From Mycobacterium sp. 236(2023) (lineage in GTDB: Bacteria > Actinomycetota > Actinomycetes > Mycobacteriales > Mycobacteriaceae), in contig NZ_JARSBP010000009.1 of the NCBI RefSeq assembly GCF_029623955.1, positions 124,001 to 188,000 on the forward strand: a DNA stretch of 64,000 bases, written 5' to 3'. Shown here in pieces: positions 16,602 through 24,641 of the stretch (positions within the stretch are counted from its first letter, which is position 1; each line of letters opens with the position of its first letter). A program made the position numbers and the translations under genes. The notes under the pieces are model-generated. The model made no database searches, was not told where the DNA came from, and saw only the letters and a list, made by a program, of their open reading frames with translations.

Positions 16602-17501
16602 TCAGACGATCGGAGATCTGACAGCGGCGGGTGAACGCGCGTCGCTCGTTGTCGTGATGAAGTCGTCGAGCAGGTCGACGACGTCGTTCGGCTTCTCCAC
16701 ATGCGGAAAGTGCCCGACACCCGGGAGCACTTCCAGTCGACAACCGGGCCGGTGCTCATCGAGCGCGTAGCCGTGATCGACGGGAATGATCCGGTCCTCG
16801 TCGCCCCAGATCACCAGTAGAGGCAGTTCGGACGTCAGGTGAAGGCGATTCAGCGCACTCACCGCCTGCCCCCGATAGTCGACGACCGACCGCAGCGTGC
16901 GCAGGAACGCATGGCGGGTCTGCGCGTCCGACAGTGACGAGTACGCGCTCCACATCTCCGCGCCGCGGGGCGACTGGATGTTGGCCGCGGAGAACCACGT
17001 GCGCATCCTGTTTCCGAGCCTGACCACCGGCGGCGGCGCGATGACAGGCATCAGAAGTTCGGCACCCGCCGCCGACAGCAGCCTAAGGGTCCAGCCGACA
17101 TCCTGGCCGAGACCGCCGCTGCTGATCAGCACCAACCTTCGGCAGTAGTCGGGATGCTGGTAGACGAACTGCATCGCCACACCCCCACCGAGAGACTGAC
17201 CGACCACGGTCACCCGGGAGATGCCGAGTTCGTCGAGCAGGTCACGCAGCCACACCGCGAAGGCGCCGAGCGAATAGTCTCCCCGCGGCTTGGCGGAGTT
17301 GCCGTGGCCGAGCAGGTCGGGTGCGACGACGCGATACCGCTTGGACAGCTGCGGAATCACCGCCCGCCAGGTCTCGGAGCTGCCCGCCATGCCGTGCAGC
17401 AGCAGTAGCGTCTCCTGATCATCTCGGCCGGCGTCGGCGGGCCCGGCGTCCCGGTAAGCGACGCGGTCGCCGTGCAGGTTCAAATACTGCAGATCGCTCA
17501 T
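16602..17501 (-). CDS. Alpha/beta-fold hydrolase
   Basis: A 299-residue alpha/beta hydrolase. The oxyanion region is LLLLHGMAGSSETW, the nucleophile elbow GQSLGGGVA carries the serine, the acid is in IWGDEDRIIP, and the histidine in GVGHFPHVEKP: a complete triad. There is no signal peptide. The start at 17501 was chosen because a longer reading adds an unconserved Ser/Thr-rich leader. Relatives include MhpC/HsaD-type C-C hydrolases and epoxide or ester hydrolases; the exact role is open. It ends six bases from the WhiB gene. Confidence 0.87.
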   Translation of the reverse strand: MSDLQYLNLHGDRVAYRDAGPADAGRDDQETLLLLHGMAGSSETWRAVIPQLSKRYRVVAPDLLGHGNSAKPRGDYSLGAFAVWLRDLLDELGISRVTVVGQSLGGGVAMQFVYQHPDYCRRLVLISSGGLGQDVGWTLRLLSAAGAELLMPVIAPPPVVRLGNRMRTWFSAANIQSPRGAEMWSAYSSLSDAQTRHAFLRTLRSVVDYRGQAVSALNRLHLTSELPLLVIWGDEDRIIPVDHGYALDEHRPGCRLEVLPGVGHFPHVEKPNDVVDLLDDFITTTSDARSPAAVRSPIV

Positions 17502-17715
17502 GAGAAGTGAATCCCCCGTTGTCGGCGAATTACTCGCCATGGTCGCAGAGGACCACCGCATCCGGCGTTTGCAGTGGTCAGATCCACCACCATCGGACGC
17601 AGTGAGTGGCATCACCGGGTCTGAGCCCATTGCTTCAGGTTTCGGATATCGACGGAGGGGTAACTACCGCCTAGCCCAGCGACGTCCGGTCGCTCATCGA
17701 GAAGGAGAACCTCCC

Positions 17716-17967
17716 ATGGCCAACATGGCCGAAGGAACCCCCACCTCGGACGATCCGTTCCACGAGACGGTCGCAACCACCGGACTCTTTCTGATCATCA
17801 CGGCGATCATCGCCGTGGCATTCGCGGTCGCCAGCTGGGGGCTGTCGGAGGGCCTGATCGCATTGTTCGCCGGCGCCGTCGCGCTCGTGAGCTTCACGGC
17901 GAGCATCCTGTGCTTTACGACACAGGCCGGCGATTCGGCCCCAGCAACCACCGAAGTGTCCGCTTAG
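17716..17967 (+). CDS. Small two-helix membrane protein
   Basis: An 83-residue protein with two hydrophobic spans, roughly residues 20-43 and 46-68, between a short acidic N-terminus and a Ser/Thr-rich C-terminus. GAAGGAG stands nine bases before ATG 17716, a strong ribosome site. Similar small hydrophobic proteins are common and uncharacterised in mycobacteria. No partner gene is evident; it is monocistronic between the hydrolase and the truncated AraC-type gene. Confidence 0.7.
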   Translation: MANMAEGTPTSDDPFHETVATTGLFLIITAIIAVAFAVASWGLSEGLIALFAGAVALVSFTASILCFTTQAGDSAPATTEVSA

Positions 17968-18212
17968 ACTCTCCACGTGCACGACCATTAAAGGTCCGTG
18001 CCGTTCCTCCACAGCTGTCCACCTCCGAGCTGTCGGCGACGGCATCGGCTGCAGTCGATTGCAACCGAATCGCCGACTGCTCGGGTCCATTGCGTAAACG
18101 TTCAGTGTCGGCAATCGATTGGGTGTGCTCAACTTAATTAGCTGTGCGTAATATACGGTGACGTCAATAGCGCCGCGGTGGAACACCCAGGCACGGAATC
18201 GAAGAGGTGTGC

Positions 18213-18827
18213 ATGGAACTGGCGGGCACCTACCTCGTCAACACCTCCGACCTCGACGAAGCCGCGACGATCCTCGGCCCCGAATACGGCCGGATGACCA
18301 TCACACGCTCAGCAACCGATTCGCAGCCCTGGCTCAGGATCTGGCGCACGCTCGTCGGCTCCATGACCCTCGACGACCTCGACATGACGTCCGACGCCTG
18401 TTTCGAACTGGCCGAACCCGAGGGCATTGTGTTGTGCCGGATCCGCGCCGGAGCGGTCGAATTCCACGTCGACGACTGCCACATAGCCTTCGAGCGCGGA
18501 GATTTGGTGGCGGTCGCCGCCGACGGCGCGAAAATGATGGTCGTCATGAGAGATGCCCGCTGCGATCTCATTTCGTTCTCCCCGTCGCTTCTCGCCGAGA
18601 TGGGCAAGCTGGAGGGCGCAACCCCCTGCGGGACCCCGCTCAATCGCTTTTCGGTGCCCGCCAGCCAGTCAGCCGGTCAACAGGTGGCCGACGTCATCGA
18701 CCACATCCGCAGATTCATCGCCAACAATCCGCTCGTGGAACGGAAGTCGCTGGTGTCGGGAAGCGCAGCCCGCTATCTGATCGCGACGATATTGGCGGCA
18801 TTCCCCGCCGAAGTGCTCGAATCGTAG
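18213..18827 (+). pseudogene. AraC-type regulator lacking its DNA-binding domain (truncated)
   Basis: 204 residues resembling the sensor half of mycobacterial AraC-type activators: an early GRMTITRSATDS, the cupin-like core RAGAVEFHVDDCHIAFERGDL, and the linker helix LVSGSAARYLIATILAAFP that in full-length relatives of about 320 residues is followed by two helix-turn-helix motifs. Here the frame stops right after that helix. Beyond the stop the gene content changes to accessory genes, so the simplest view is that the 3' part was lost at an insertion edge. A short stand-alone sensor protein is the alternative. A GTG two codons upstream is another possible start. Confidence 0.6.
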
Positions 18828-18870
18828 GAAATGACCAAAGTTCCTGCAGCACGGCAGTTTTCGACCTTGG

Positions 18871-19281
18871 GTGGTGCGGATCCTGCATACTTACTGCAAT
18901 CAGATCACCGCTGCTCAGCGGCTTGAGAAGATCATCAAACAAGCCGAAGAGGGCGATCGACCGCCCCGAACTGCACCGCTTCCCCGACCGAACAAGCAGT
19001 TCCGACATGATGATGTCGGTGCCATCCTGACCGCCTGGCACGACGGCAACAACATCGCAGCCATCAGCCGCACCCTCGGTTTCGACTACGGCACTGTCCG
19101 CAAGTACCTGCTCGCGGCTGGCATCGACACTCGCTCCAACCCCGCACCCGACGAGCGCGACCGCACCATCCTTGAGCTTCACGCTCAGGGCAAGACAAAC
19201 CGCGAGATCGCCTCGGTTGTGGGTTGCAGTCACTCCACCGCCTGGCTGGTGATCAAGAAGAGTCAGGCGGCAACGTCGTGA
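18871..19281 (+). CDS. Tandem helix-turn-helix DNA-binding protein
   Basis: A 136-residue protein with two Hin-resolvase-like helix-turn-helix motifs: LTAWHDGNNIAAISRTLGFD with GTVRKYLLAAGI, and ILELHAQGKTNREIASVVGC with STAWLVIKK. There is no recombinase catalytic domain, so it is a DNA-binding protein or the C-terminal remnant of a larger recombinase or transposase. It is the first gene after the truncated AraC gene. The last 19 bases overlap the convergent neighbour. The start (GTG) is uncertain. Confidence 0.6.
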   Translation: MVRILHTYCNQITAAQRLEKIIKQAEEGDRPPRTAPLPRPNKQFRHDDVGAILTAWHDGNNIAAISRTLGFDYGTVRKYLLAAGIDTRSNPAPDERDRTILELHAQGKTNREIASVVGCSHSTAWLVIKKSQAATS

Positions 19282-19757
19282 CTCTCGGACTTGTCGTCAG
19301 GCTGCTCCGAGGCGGACCGGTTGGCCCGGTCGGCATCAGCCAGCTCCTTGGCCAGCGCCAGCACCGCCTTGGCCAGTCGGTCGATATCCGGCTGCGGGTG
19401 CACCAACGACTTCACCGTGATAACTCGATCCTTCGATAGCCGCTTCTTCTTGCCCTTTCCCACGACGATCGGCTCAGCGACCCGCGCCTTGACGCTGGCT
19501 TCATAGGCGGCATGGGCTGCCCGAAGTTTCTTTAGGGCCCGACCGGCACGCTGCGGCAGCGACGGATGCAGCGCCGTGATTTTCTGCCGATACTCCAACA
19601 GCTCCTCGTCCGAGAACCGTTGGGTAGGCACGTAATAGTCATGCAACTCCCGCTGCTCACCGGGCCTCAGCTCAACCCAACTCGGCTGCGACTCCACCCA
19701 CACCTGCTTGAGGTACCGATGCTGGGCGCAGTAGGTGGAGTGGGTGAGACGAGGCAT
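19263..19757 (-). CDS. Hypothetical protein, charged and helical
   Basis: A 164-residue protein with no recognised family. The middle (residues about 55-125) is strongly basic and helical (RAGRALKKLRAAHAAYEASVK, then KGKKKRLSKDR) and the end is acidic. One Cys-His pair (TYCAQH) sits near the N-terminus. It lies downstream of the zinc-ribbon and helicase genes on the same strand, with 29 bases between, so it may be the last gene of that operon. Function unknown. Confidence 0.5.
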   Translation of the reverse strand: MPRLTHSTYCAQHRYLKQVWVESQPSWVELRPGEQRELHDYYVPTQRFSDEELLEYRQKITALHPSLPQRAGRALKKLRAAHAAYEASVKARVAEPIVVGKGKKKRLSKDRVITVKSLVHPQPDIDRLAKAVLALAKELADADRANRSASEQPDDKSESHDVAA

Positions 19758-19786
19758 CGTGTTGCGTGTTCAAGCTGCGCAGTGCT

Positions 19787-20008
19787 TCAGACCGCAAGCT
19801 CGCTTTCGATCGACGTTAGCGTTGTACGGGCGATCTTGATGAGCTGGAGGGCGCACTCGGGACAGTAGTGTGATTTCTTGCGGTCTTCCTTCACGATCAA
19901 CATCTTCGCGCCCTTGGGTAGGGCGTGGTCCTTGTTGCGTCTGCAGGAGTGCGCCCTGCCAGACTCGCTGACCGTCACATTCTTCAGGAGCAATTTCTGG
20001 TTACTCAT
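19787..20008 (-). CDS. Small zinc-ribbon protein
   Basis: 73 residues with one compact metal site: C22 and H28 (CRRNKDH) and later SHYCPECA, giving Cys/His and Cys-x2-Cys ligands separated by about 20 residues. Its start lies inside the end of the helicase gene (8-base overlap), so the two are translationally coupled; a zinc-binding adaptor or nucleic-acid-binding partner of the helicase is a fair guess but only a guess. Confidence 0.6.
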   Translation of the reverse strand: MSNQKLLLKNVTVSESGRAHSCRRNKDHALPKGAKMLIVKEDRKKSHYCPECALQLIKIARTTLTSIESELAV

Positions 20009-21797
20009 TGAAAAGTCTCGCTTCTACGGAGGCACGGATCTTGTCGAGGCTGCTGAGGACATCGGTGAGTTCAGCTGCTGAGTATTCGGAGCGTGGTTTT
20101 TTCGATCCGATGTGCTTTTTGATCTCTTTGTCGAGTTCTGACTTGGCGGTGACAAAGTTCTCGCGGCGTCGTGACTTATCGAGATCACGCCCGACGTGCG
20201 AGAGGCCATGAGAGGCCAGCAAGCTGCCAGCGATGGTTTTTACTTGCTCATCAAGTTGCTTCCTGTCGGCTTGCCGTTGCGCCTGCCGCGAGGGGGTGAG
20301 CCTGTTGAGTCGTTCATACTGCTCGGTCGTGACGCCGGCGTCCTGCAAGACTTTGAGCGCCTGCGCAATGTTGGGGTCGTTGGAAAGCAACTCGATGCTC
20401 TCGAGTTGAACGTCTTCCTGGGCGGTGATCACGGGGATTGGCTCTGCGTCGGCCCCGCGGGGTCCACCCTCACCGGTGCCGGTCCCTTCCGGTTCGACGA
20501 GATCTTCGTCTACCAAGTTCATCAAGAACTCTTGGTCAGCATCAGCGAAGTCACGGAAGTCGTTCCATACGCCCGTGATGTTTCCGCCGACGTGGAACAC
20601 GACGATGCCTTCATTGAGCTCACTGTGTGGATCAGAGTCCGGGATGATCCTCATGACCCGGCCAACGAACTGCATAAATGGACTCAGGTTGGAGAAGATG
20701 CTGAAGACTGCGGCAACTGTCAGGAAGGGATGATCGAATCCTTCGCCCAGCTTGCGCACTTGGACGATCACGTCCAGTTCGTGATTATCTAGCTTCTTGT
20801 GGACGCGCTCGTTCGCCTTGCTGTCCTGCTTGCTGTGGACGAAATCGGCACGCAAACCCCGAGCGCTATACGCGGCAACGATCTGCTTGCAGTGCTCCAT
20901 ATTGAGCGCCGACGCGATGATCTTCAGCCGGTTTTCGCCGGTCACTTTACGACGTTGGTTGAGTTTATTGATCGACGCGTCAACGATCGTAGATAGCGTC
21001 TCTTCGGAGCTGACGATGCTGCGCCGGAAGTTCGCGTCGGTCTCACCGAGCCGACGGACTTCATCCAGCTCAACGGTTACTTCTTCTTCACCTTCACGTC
21101 GAACATATCTTAGCGATTTGGGGCTCAAACGATGGCCGGAGATCCTTTTGACGTACCCATTCTTTACTGCCTGCGAAATCGGGTAGACATAGATGATCTG
21201 ACCTGCCATCAGTCTTCCGTCAGCTCGCGATGGCGTCGCGCTGACATTAATGATTCGCGCGTTTGGAAACTTCTCGCGCAGAACATCCCAGCTTTCGGCG
21301 ACGTTGTGATGGGCTTCGTCGAATTGGATTAAGTCGAAGTAGTCGGGGTCAAAACCAGCAAGCCACTTATTGCCGTCACGCTGGAGCTGATGGATGTTGG
21401 TGACAACAATATCTGCGTCATCCAAATCGGTCATGTTGGTCTTTGTTCCACGGATCTCCGCCACCTCAGGGTAAGGACGGCCGCCGACGACCCCACGCTT
21501 GGAATAGAAGTAGTCGGGATCGGTCGGCGTCAGATCGTCCAACAGCTGCTTCGCGATATTGAGATTCGGTGCAATCAGCAGGGTTCGTCGTGAGCTGAGT
21601 GCGAACGGCGCGATCGCAAGGAGCCCCGATTTTCCACAACCGACCGGGAGGACGATACCGACCTCGCGCCCATCTTCAGCGTCGAAATCGTGGTTTACCA
21701 ACGCGGCATAAGCAAGCTTTTGAGGTTCGCGGAGGGCAGAGTTTTTTTCTATTACGGGCGTTACAGTTTGAAACAGATTATCTTTGGTCGCGGTCAT
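20001..21797 (-). CDS. SF2 DEAH-type helicase (ResIII-like), stand-alone
   Basis: A 598-residue superfamily 2 helicase. Motif Q/I region: EPQKLAYAALVNH and the P-loop PVGCGKSG (residues about 53-60); motif II is DEAH in IQFDEAHHNV; motif III is SATP; motif VI is QFVGRVMRI. The first 450 residues are the two RecA domains; the last 150 are charged, helical and without a recognised domain. No nuclease or methylase domain is fused, unlike type I or III restriction subunits. It is coupled to a small zinc-ribbon gene. Stand-alone helicases of this sort are frequent in phage-defence islands; the role here is inferred from location. Confidence 0.85.
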   Translation of the reverse strand: MTATKDNLFQTVTPVIEKNSALREPQKLAYAALVNHDFDAEDGREVGIVLPVGCGKSGLLAIAPFALSSRRTLLIAPNLNIAKQLLDDLTPTDPDYFYSKRGVVGGRPYPEVAEIRGTKTNMTDLDDADIVVTNIHQLQRDGNKWLAGFDPDYFDLIQFDEAHHNVAESWDVLREKFPNARIINVSATPSRADGRLMAGQIIYVYPISQAVKNGYVKRISGHRLSPKSLRYVRREGEEEVTVELDEVRRLGETDANFRRSIVSSEETLSTIVDASINKLNQRRKVTGENRLKIIASALNMEHCKQIVAAYSARGLRADFVHSKQDSKANERVHKKLDNHELDVIVQVRKLGEGFDHPFLTVAAVFSIFSNLSPFMQFVGRVMRIIPDSDPHSELNEGIVVFHVGGNITGVWNDFRDFADADQEFLMNLVDEDLVEPEGTGTGEGGPRGADAEPIPVITAQEDVQLESIELLSNDPNIAQALKVLQDAGVTTEQYERLNRLTPSRQAQRQADRKQLDEQVKTIAGSLLASHGLSHVGRDLDKSRRRENFVTAKSELDKEIKKHIGSKKPRSEYSAAELTDVLSSLDKIRASVEARLFNE

Positions 21798-21963
21798 ATG
21801 GTTGCCTTTATCTAAACTTCGTTGTTCTTGATACTTATTATGCGCCCGTCGTCTGGCGCTTCAAATAGTGGAGTGCCAAAATGTATAAATCACATCATGC
21901 GTTATTGCCACACAACCAGCGGGCGGAACGCCGGGCGACAGAAGTGCCGCCCGGCGCCCGGTA

Positions 21964-22119
21964 TCACTTCTCATTCCGCACGCCCTTGTGCTGCTTTGGG
22001 CTGCCGTTGATGATGCGGCCAGTCTTCGTGTCACGCTTGAACCACGTGCCCCTACTCTTGAATTCGCTGCGAGATTTGACCGCACCGACGCGTCGGCCTT
22101 TTCCGGTGTTCTTTGCCAT
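21964..22119 (-). CDS. Small basic conserved protein (51 aa)
   Basis: 51 residues, rich in Lys and Arg: it begins MAKNTGKGRRVGAVKSRS, continues with TWFKRDTKTGRI and ends HKGVRNEK. This layout (KNxGxGxRxGAVKxRSQ, then a WxKRDxxTG turn and a KGVR end) recurs in short uncharacterised proteins of mobile DNA in many bacteria. GGAGGTGAGG precedes the ATG. It lies between the ImmA-like and helicase genes on the same strand with its own ribosome site. Confidence 0.65.
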   Translation of the reverse strand: MAKNTGKGRRVGAVKSRSEFKSRGTWFKRDTKTGRIINGSPKQHKGVRNEK

Positions 22120-22210
22120 CGTTCCTCACCTCCATCCCGACAACCCAAGACCGCATACTCGCGGGGGTCCTCATTACGTAGTCGGGATAGCGTGCGCCAG
22201 AGTTAGGACG

Positions 22211-23248
22211 CTACAAGCGGCAGTCTGCGCAGAGCCCATCGACGAGAAGGTGGGGAAGATACTTCATGAAGCAACTGCCAGCGCAGAGAAACTCGCGCTT
22301 AGCGTTTCGTTCACAGCGGCATTCCCCGCACTGCGGGCAGAACGCGGCGTTGCAATTCGAGCAGGGATAACCTCGGCGTTGAAACGAGGATCCACAACAG
22401 TAGCCCTCACGAGTAGGTCTGTAGTCAAACTCGTGATCAAGCCCCGGATGAAATTGCTCTATCTGCCAAAGGTCCGAATCGCTTAAGACAGCGACGATTC
22501 GCTTCGTATCACTTGCTGCATCGACGTAAAATTCGGCTTGGGCATCCCACGGAGTCGACCATGTTAGACGTCGCGAGAGGGACGATCCGGGCGCCAAGCG
22601 AAGTAGCGGGTGGCGTCCTGGCAACACTTGGCCACGCCATGGAAACACTGTCGGCCATCCGCGGATAGGGTCTGGATTAACACTGGCGTGGGTCACTACC
22701 GCAGTGCCGCGGTCGATAATCGCAATAGCGCCAAGACCAGGAATATAGTTCGCGAGCGCAATGGCGCAGACCGGGCGGCTCGCCTGGCTAACCTCAAAAA
22801 GTTCGAAAAGGTGGCTGGCTTTGATGGGTCCGGCACCTACCACCGCTTGAGATACCGGATCAGGCAACAGCATGTGCTGTGCAATGCGATCGCACACCGT
22901 TTCAAGCAGCCGACCTGGATCTTCTTGATCAGCTATCCAGTCGATAGAGTCAGGTGAATTCTCGACGAGCCAGTGACCCAATTCATGAGCAAGGGTGAAT
23001 TGCTCGCGTCGACTATAGGGGGTCGGTGCGTAAATGATGACGCCGTCCTCCATGAACGAAAGACCGTCACATGCGCCACCACCGGTTCGACTGCTCGTAA
23101 GATGATCCACTTGCCTTAGCGTCATTCCAAAATCAGCTGTCAGCACTGCGGACGGTTCAGCGGCGAAGCGAACACGAACGTCTTCCGAGACAGATGAAAT
23201 CGCCCGTTCGACACAATCATTAATACTCTCGCAGGCATTATTCGTCAC
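22211..23248 (-). CDS. ImmA/IrrE-family zinc metallopeptidase with cysteine-rich C-terminus
   Basis: A 345-residue protein. The peptidase part has FTLAHELGHWLVE (HExxH, near residue 90) and a later acidic region, typical of ImmA/IrrE proteases that cleave XRE-type repressors. The C-terminal 80 residues hold at least fourteen cysteines (including CSNCNAAFCPQCGECRC), several zinc knuckles that are not part of the standard family and may bind nucleic acid or sense stress. It starts (GTG) inside the end of the XRE gene, completing a sigma factor / XRE / protease module that looks like a derepression switch. Confidence 0.85.
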   Translation of the reverse strand: MTNNACESINDCVERAISSVSEDVRVRFAAEPSAVLTADFGMTLRQVDHLTSSRTGGGACDGLSFMEDGVIIYAPTPYSRREQFTLAHELGHWLVENSPDSIDWIADQEDPGRLLETVCDRIAQHMLLPDPVSQAVVGAGPIKASHLFELFEVSQASRPVCAIALANYIPGLGAIAIIDRGTAVVTHASVNPDPIRGWPTVFPWRGQVLPGRHPLLRLAPGSSLSRRLTWSTPWDAQAEFYVDAASDTKRIVAVLSDSDLWQIEQFHPGLDHEFDYRPTREGYCCGSSFQRRGYPCSNCNAAFCPQCGECRCERNAKREFLCAGSCFMKYLPHLLVDGLCADCRL

Positions 23249-23903
23249 TGGAATGCTCGACTGCGCTGACCAATGTCTCCAACGAACTGAGCAATTGCTC
23301 GGTGTCAGGACGTTCTCCGCGGTGAACGGTTGCCATCACCCGGGTCTCTAGTGCCGCAGCCGCAACGCTAGAGGAGACACGTTGAACGACAGCCCAACGT
23401 TCCACTAATTGCTGAAACATCGGATGGCTCCGAATGCTTGCCAGGACGTCGTGGTTGGCCATTCCAGGCCGAGGTCCAACCAACCTATCGACCGACTCTC
23501 CAAGAACATCCGCGACGGCCTGGATAACGGCCGGCGGCACATCGATAGCGGACCTGGTCTCCCACCGAAATACATCTGCGACTTGAAACTCCCACCCCCG
23601 ACCACGCAGTTGTTCTGCGAGCTCACTGGCGGTCAGGCCTGAACGCCGCCTCGCGAGAGCGAGTGCCTTCGAATCCAGGCTGCACTCTTCGTCCGGCACC
23701 AAGCCGAGCACGGCCGCAGCAGGATCATCAGCCAGTGGCGGCGCACCATTAGCTGACAGCCACAGGAGGTCAGCGGTGTCTACCAACGCTTCAATCTCTC
23801 TGCGTTCTTGTGCATCTAGACCAGCACCCCGCAAAATACTCTGGCGCTGCATCGGCTGCGCGATCAGCTCTGTCAACAACCGATCACGCTCCACTTCATC
23901 CAC
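23238..23903 (-). CDS. XRE-like regulator, probable substrate of the adjacent protease
   Basis: A 221-residue protein with a helix-turn-helix at about residues 80-125 (ARRRSGLTASELAEQLRGRG then VADVFRWETRS), flanked by an acidic N-terminal helix region and a C-terminal helical domain ending in Ser/Asp/Glu. GTG 23903 was chosen because GGGAGGAAGCC precedes it; a longer start at 23924 exists. It overlaps the sigma factor gene upstream and the ImmA-like gene downstream. By analogy with ImmR/ImmA pairs it would repress the operon, or hold the sigma factor, until cleaved; that role is inferred. Confidence 0.75.
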   Translation of the reverse strand: MDEVERDRLLTELIAQPMQRQSILRGAGLDAQERREIEALVDTADLLWLSANGAPPLADDPAAAVLGLVPDEECSLDSKALALARRRSGLTASELAEQLRGRGWEFQVADVFRWETRSAIDVPPAVIQAVADVLGESVDRLVGPRPGMANHDVLASIRSHPMFQQLVERWAVVQRVSSSVAAAALETRVMATVHRGERPDTEQLLSSLETLVSAVEHSSDE

Positions 23904-24435
23904 GGCTTCCTCCCTCCCTTCCATCCATCTCTGCTCGTAGCAGCTTTATTGCACGACCGAAGATTTGACTTACACGCGGCGGGCTCACTCCGAGGTGAGC
24001 CGCAACCTCATCCCTGGAGTGCCCCAGAGCTGCGATCTCCCATACGACTTTTCGTTCGCGATCCCCTAGAACTGCCAAGCAGTCCCAGGCGATTGCAGCC
24101 TGCTCTGCATCATCAAGCCGGGAGGCGACGTCTTCGGCAACATCTGTGTCGTCACTTTGGTCGTGCAGTTCTTGATCTAGTTCGGGCCCAGCATGCTGGA
24201 CAGCCGCCGAACGAAGAATGTCGAGGGCCTTCCTTTTTGCGGCGGTTACAAGGAATGCCTCCCAGTTCCCGACATTTTCCGGCGGAGAAGCCAGGATCGA
24301 GACCACGGCGTCACTAACAGCGTCGGCTGCCTGTGCTTCGAGACCGCGATCCCGGAGCACCGAAGCAGCGACCCTATACATAGCATCTCGATGGCGAAGA
24401 TATAGAGCTGCCAGATCGGGGGGTGCCGATGTCAT
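23896..24435 (-). CDS. ECF-like RNA polymerase sigma factor
   Basis: A 179-residue sigma-70-family protein with only regions 2 and 4. Region 2 includes LYLRHRDAMYRVAASVLRD and WEAFLVTAAKRKALDILRS; region 4 has the helix-turn-helix LGHSRDEVAAHLGVSPPRVS followed by FGRAIKLLRAE. ATG 24435 is preceded by AGGAGG and overlaps the stop of the 69-aa gene (ATGA). An ECF-type factor encoded inside a defence operon, next to an XRE/protease pair and without a recognisable anti-sigma factor, is unusual; it may direct transcription of this operon or of the island. Confidence 0.82.
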   Translation of the reverse strand: MTSAPPDLAALYLRHRDAMYRVAASVLRDRGLEAQAADAVSDAVVSILASPPENVGNWEAFLVTAAKRKALDILRSAAVQHAGPELDQELHDQSDDTDVAEDVASRLDDAEQAAIAWDCLAVLGDRERKVVWEIAALGHSRDEVAAHLGVSPPRVSQIFGRAIKLLRAEMDGREGGSRG

Positions 24436-24641
24436 GAGCACCTCCTATCAGCCAGCGCGCCGCTAATTGACACTAAGGTATTTCGTCTGACCGAGGACCT
24501 CACCATCATTCCCTCTGCATTGCAGTCGGGACAGCTTGAATTTGGGTTAGCCGGCGAACGCTGGATCGAGCAGCGCCCCCTGTGCCCATCAGGGCCGTTG
24601 GCCATTTCGATCACGTTAGTGTGGGAAAGGCGAGCCATCAT
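24432..24641 (-). CDS. Small protein, 69 aa, with CxxC motif
   Basis: A short, Ser/Arg-rich protein with one Cys-x2-Cys motif (SCPDCNAEG) and two other cysteines. No family is recognised. Reality is supported by both ends: its ATG overlaps the stop of the 710-aa gene as ATGA, and its stop overlaps the sigma factor start as ATGA. A translational link in such a chain, an anti-sigma or zinc-binding role are possibilities without direct evidence. Confidence 0.5.
   Translation of the reverse strand: MMARLSHTNVIEMANGPDGHRGRCSIQRSPANPNSSCPDCNAEGMMVRSSVRRNTLVSISGALADRRCS

Noticed and set aside
18830..18870. Attachment site or tRNA target at the island edge
   Set aside because: No tRNA sequence and no direct repeat of this stretch was noticed within the window; the right edge is not in view.
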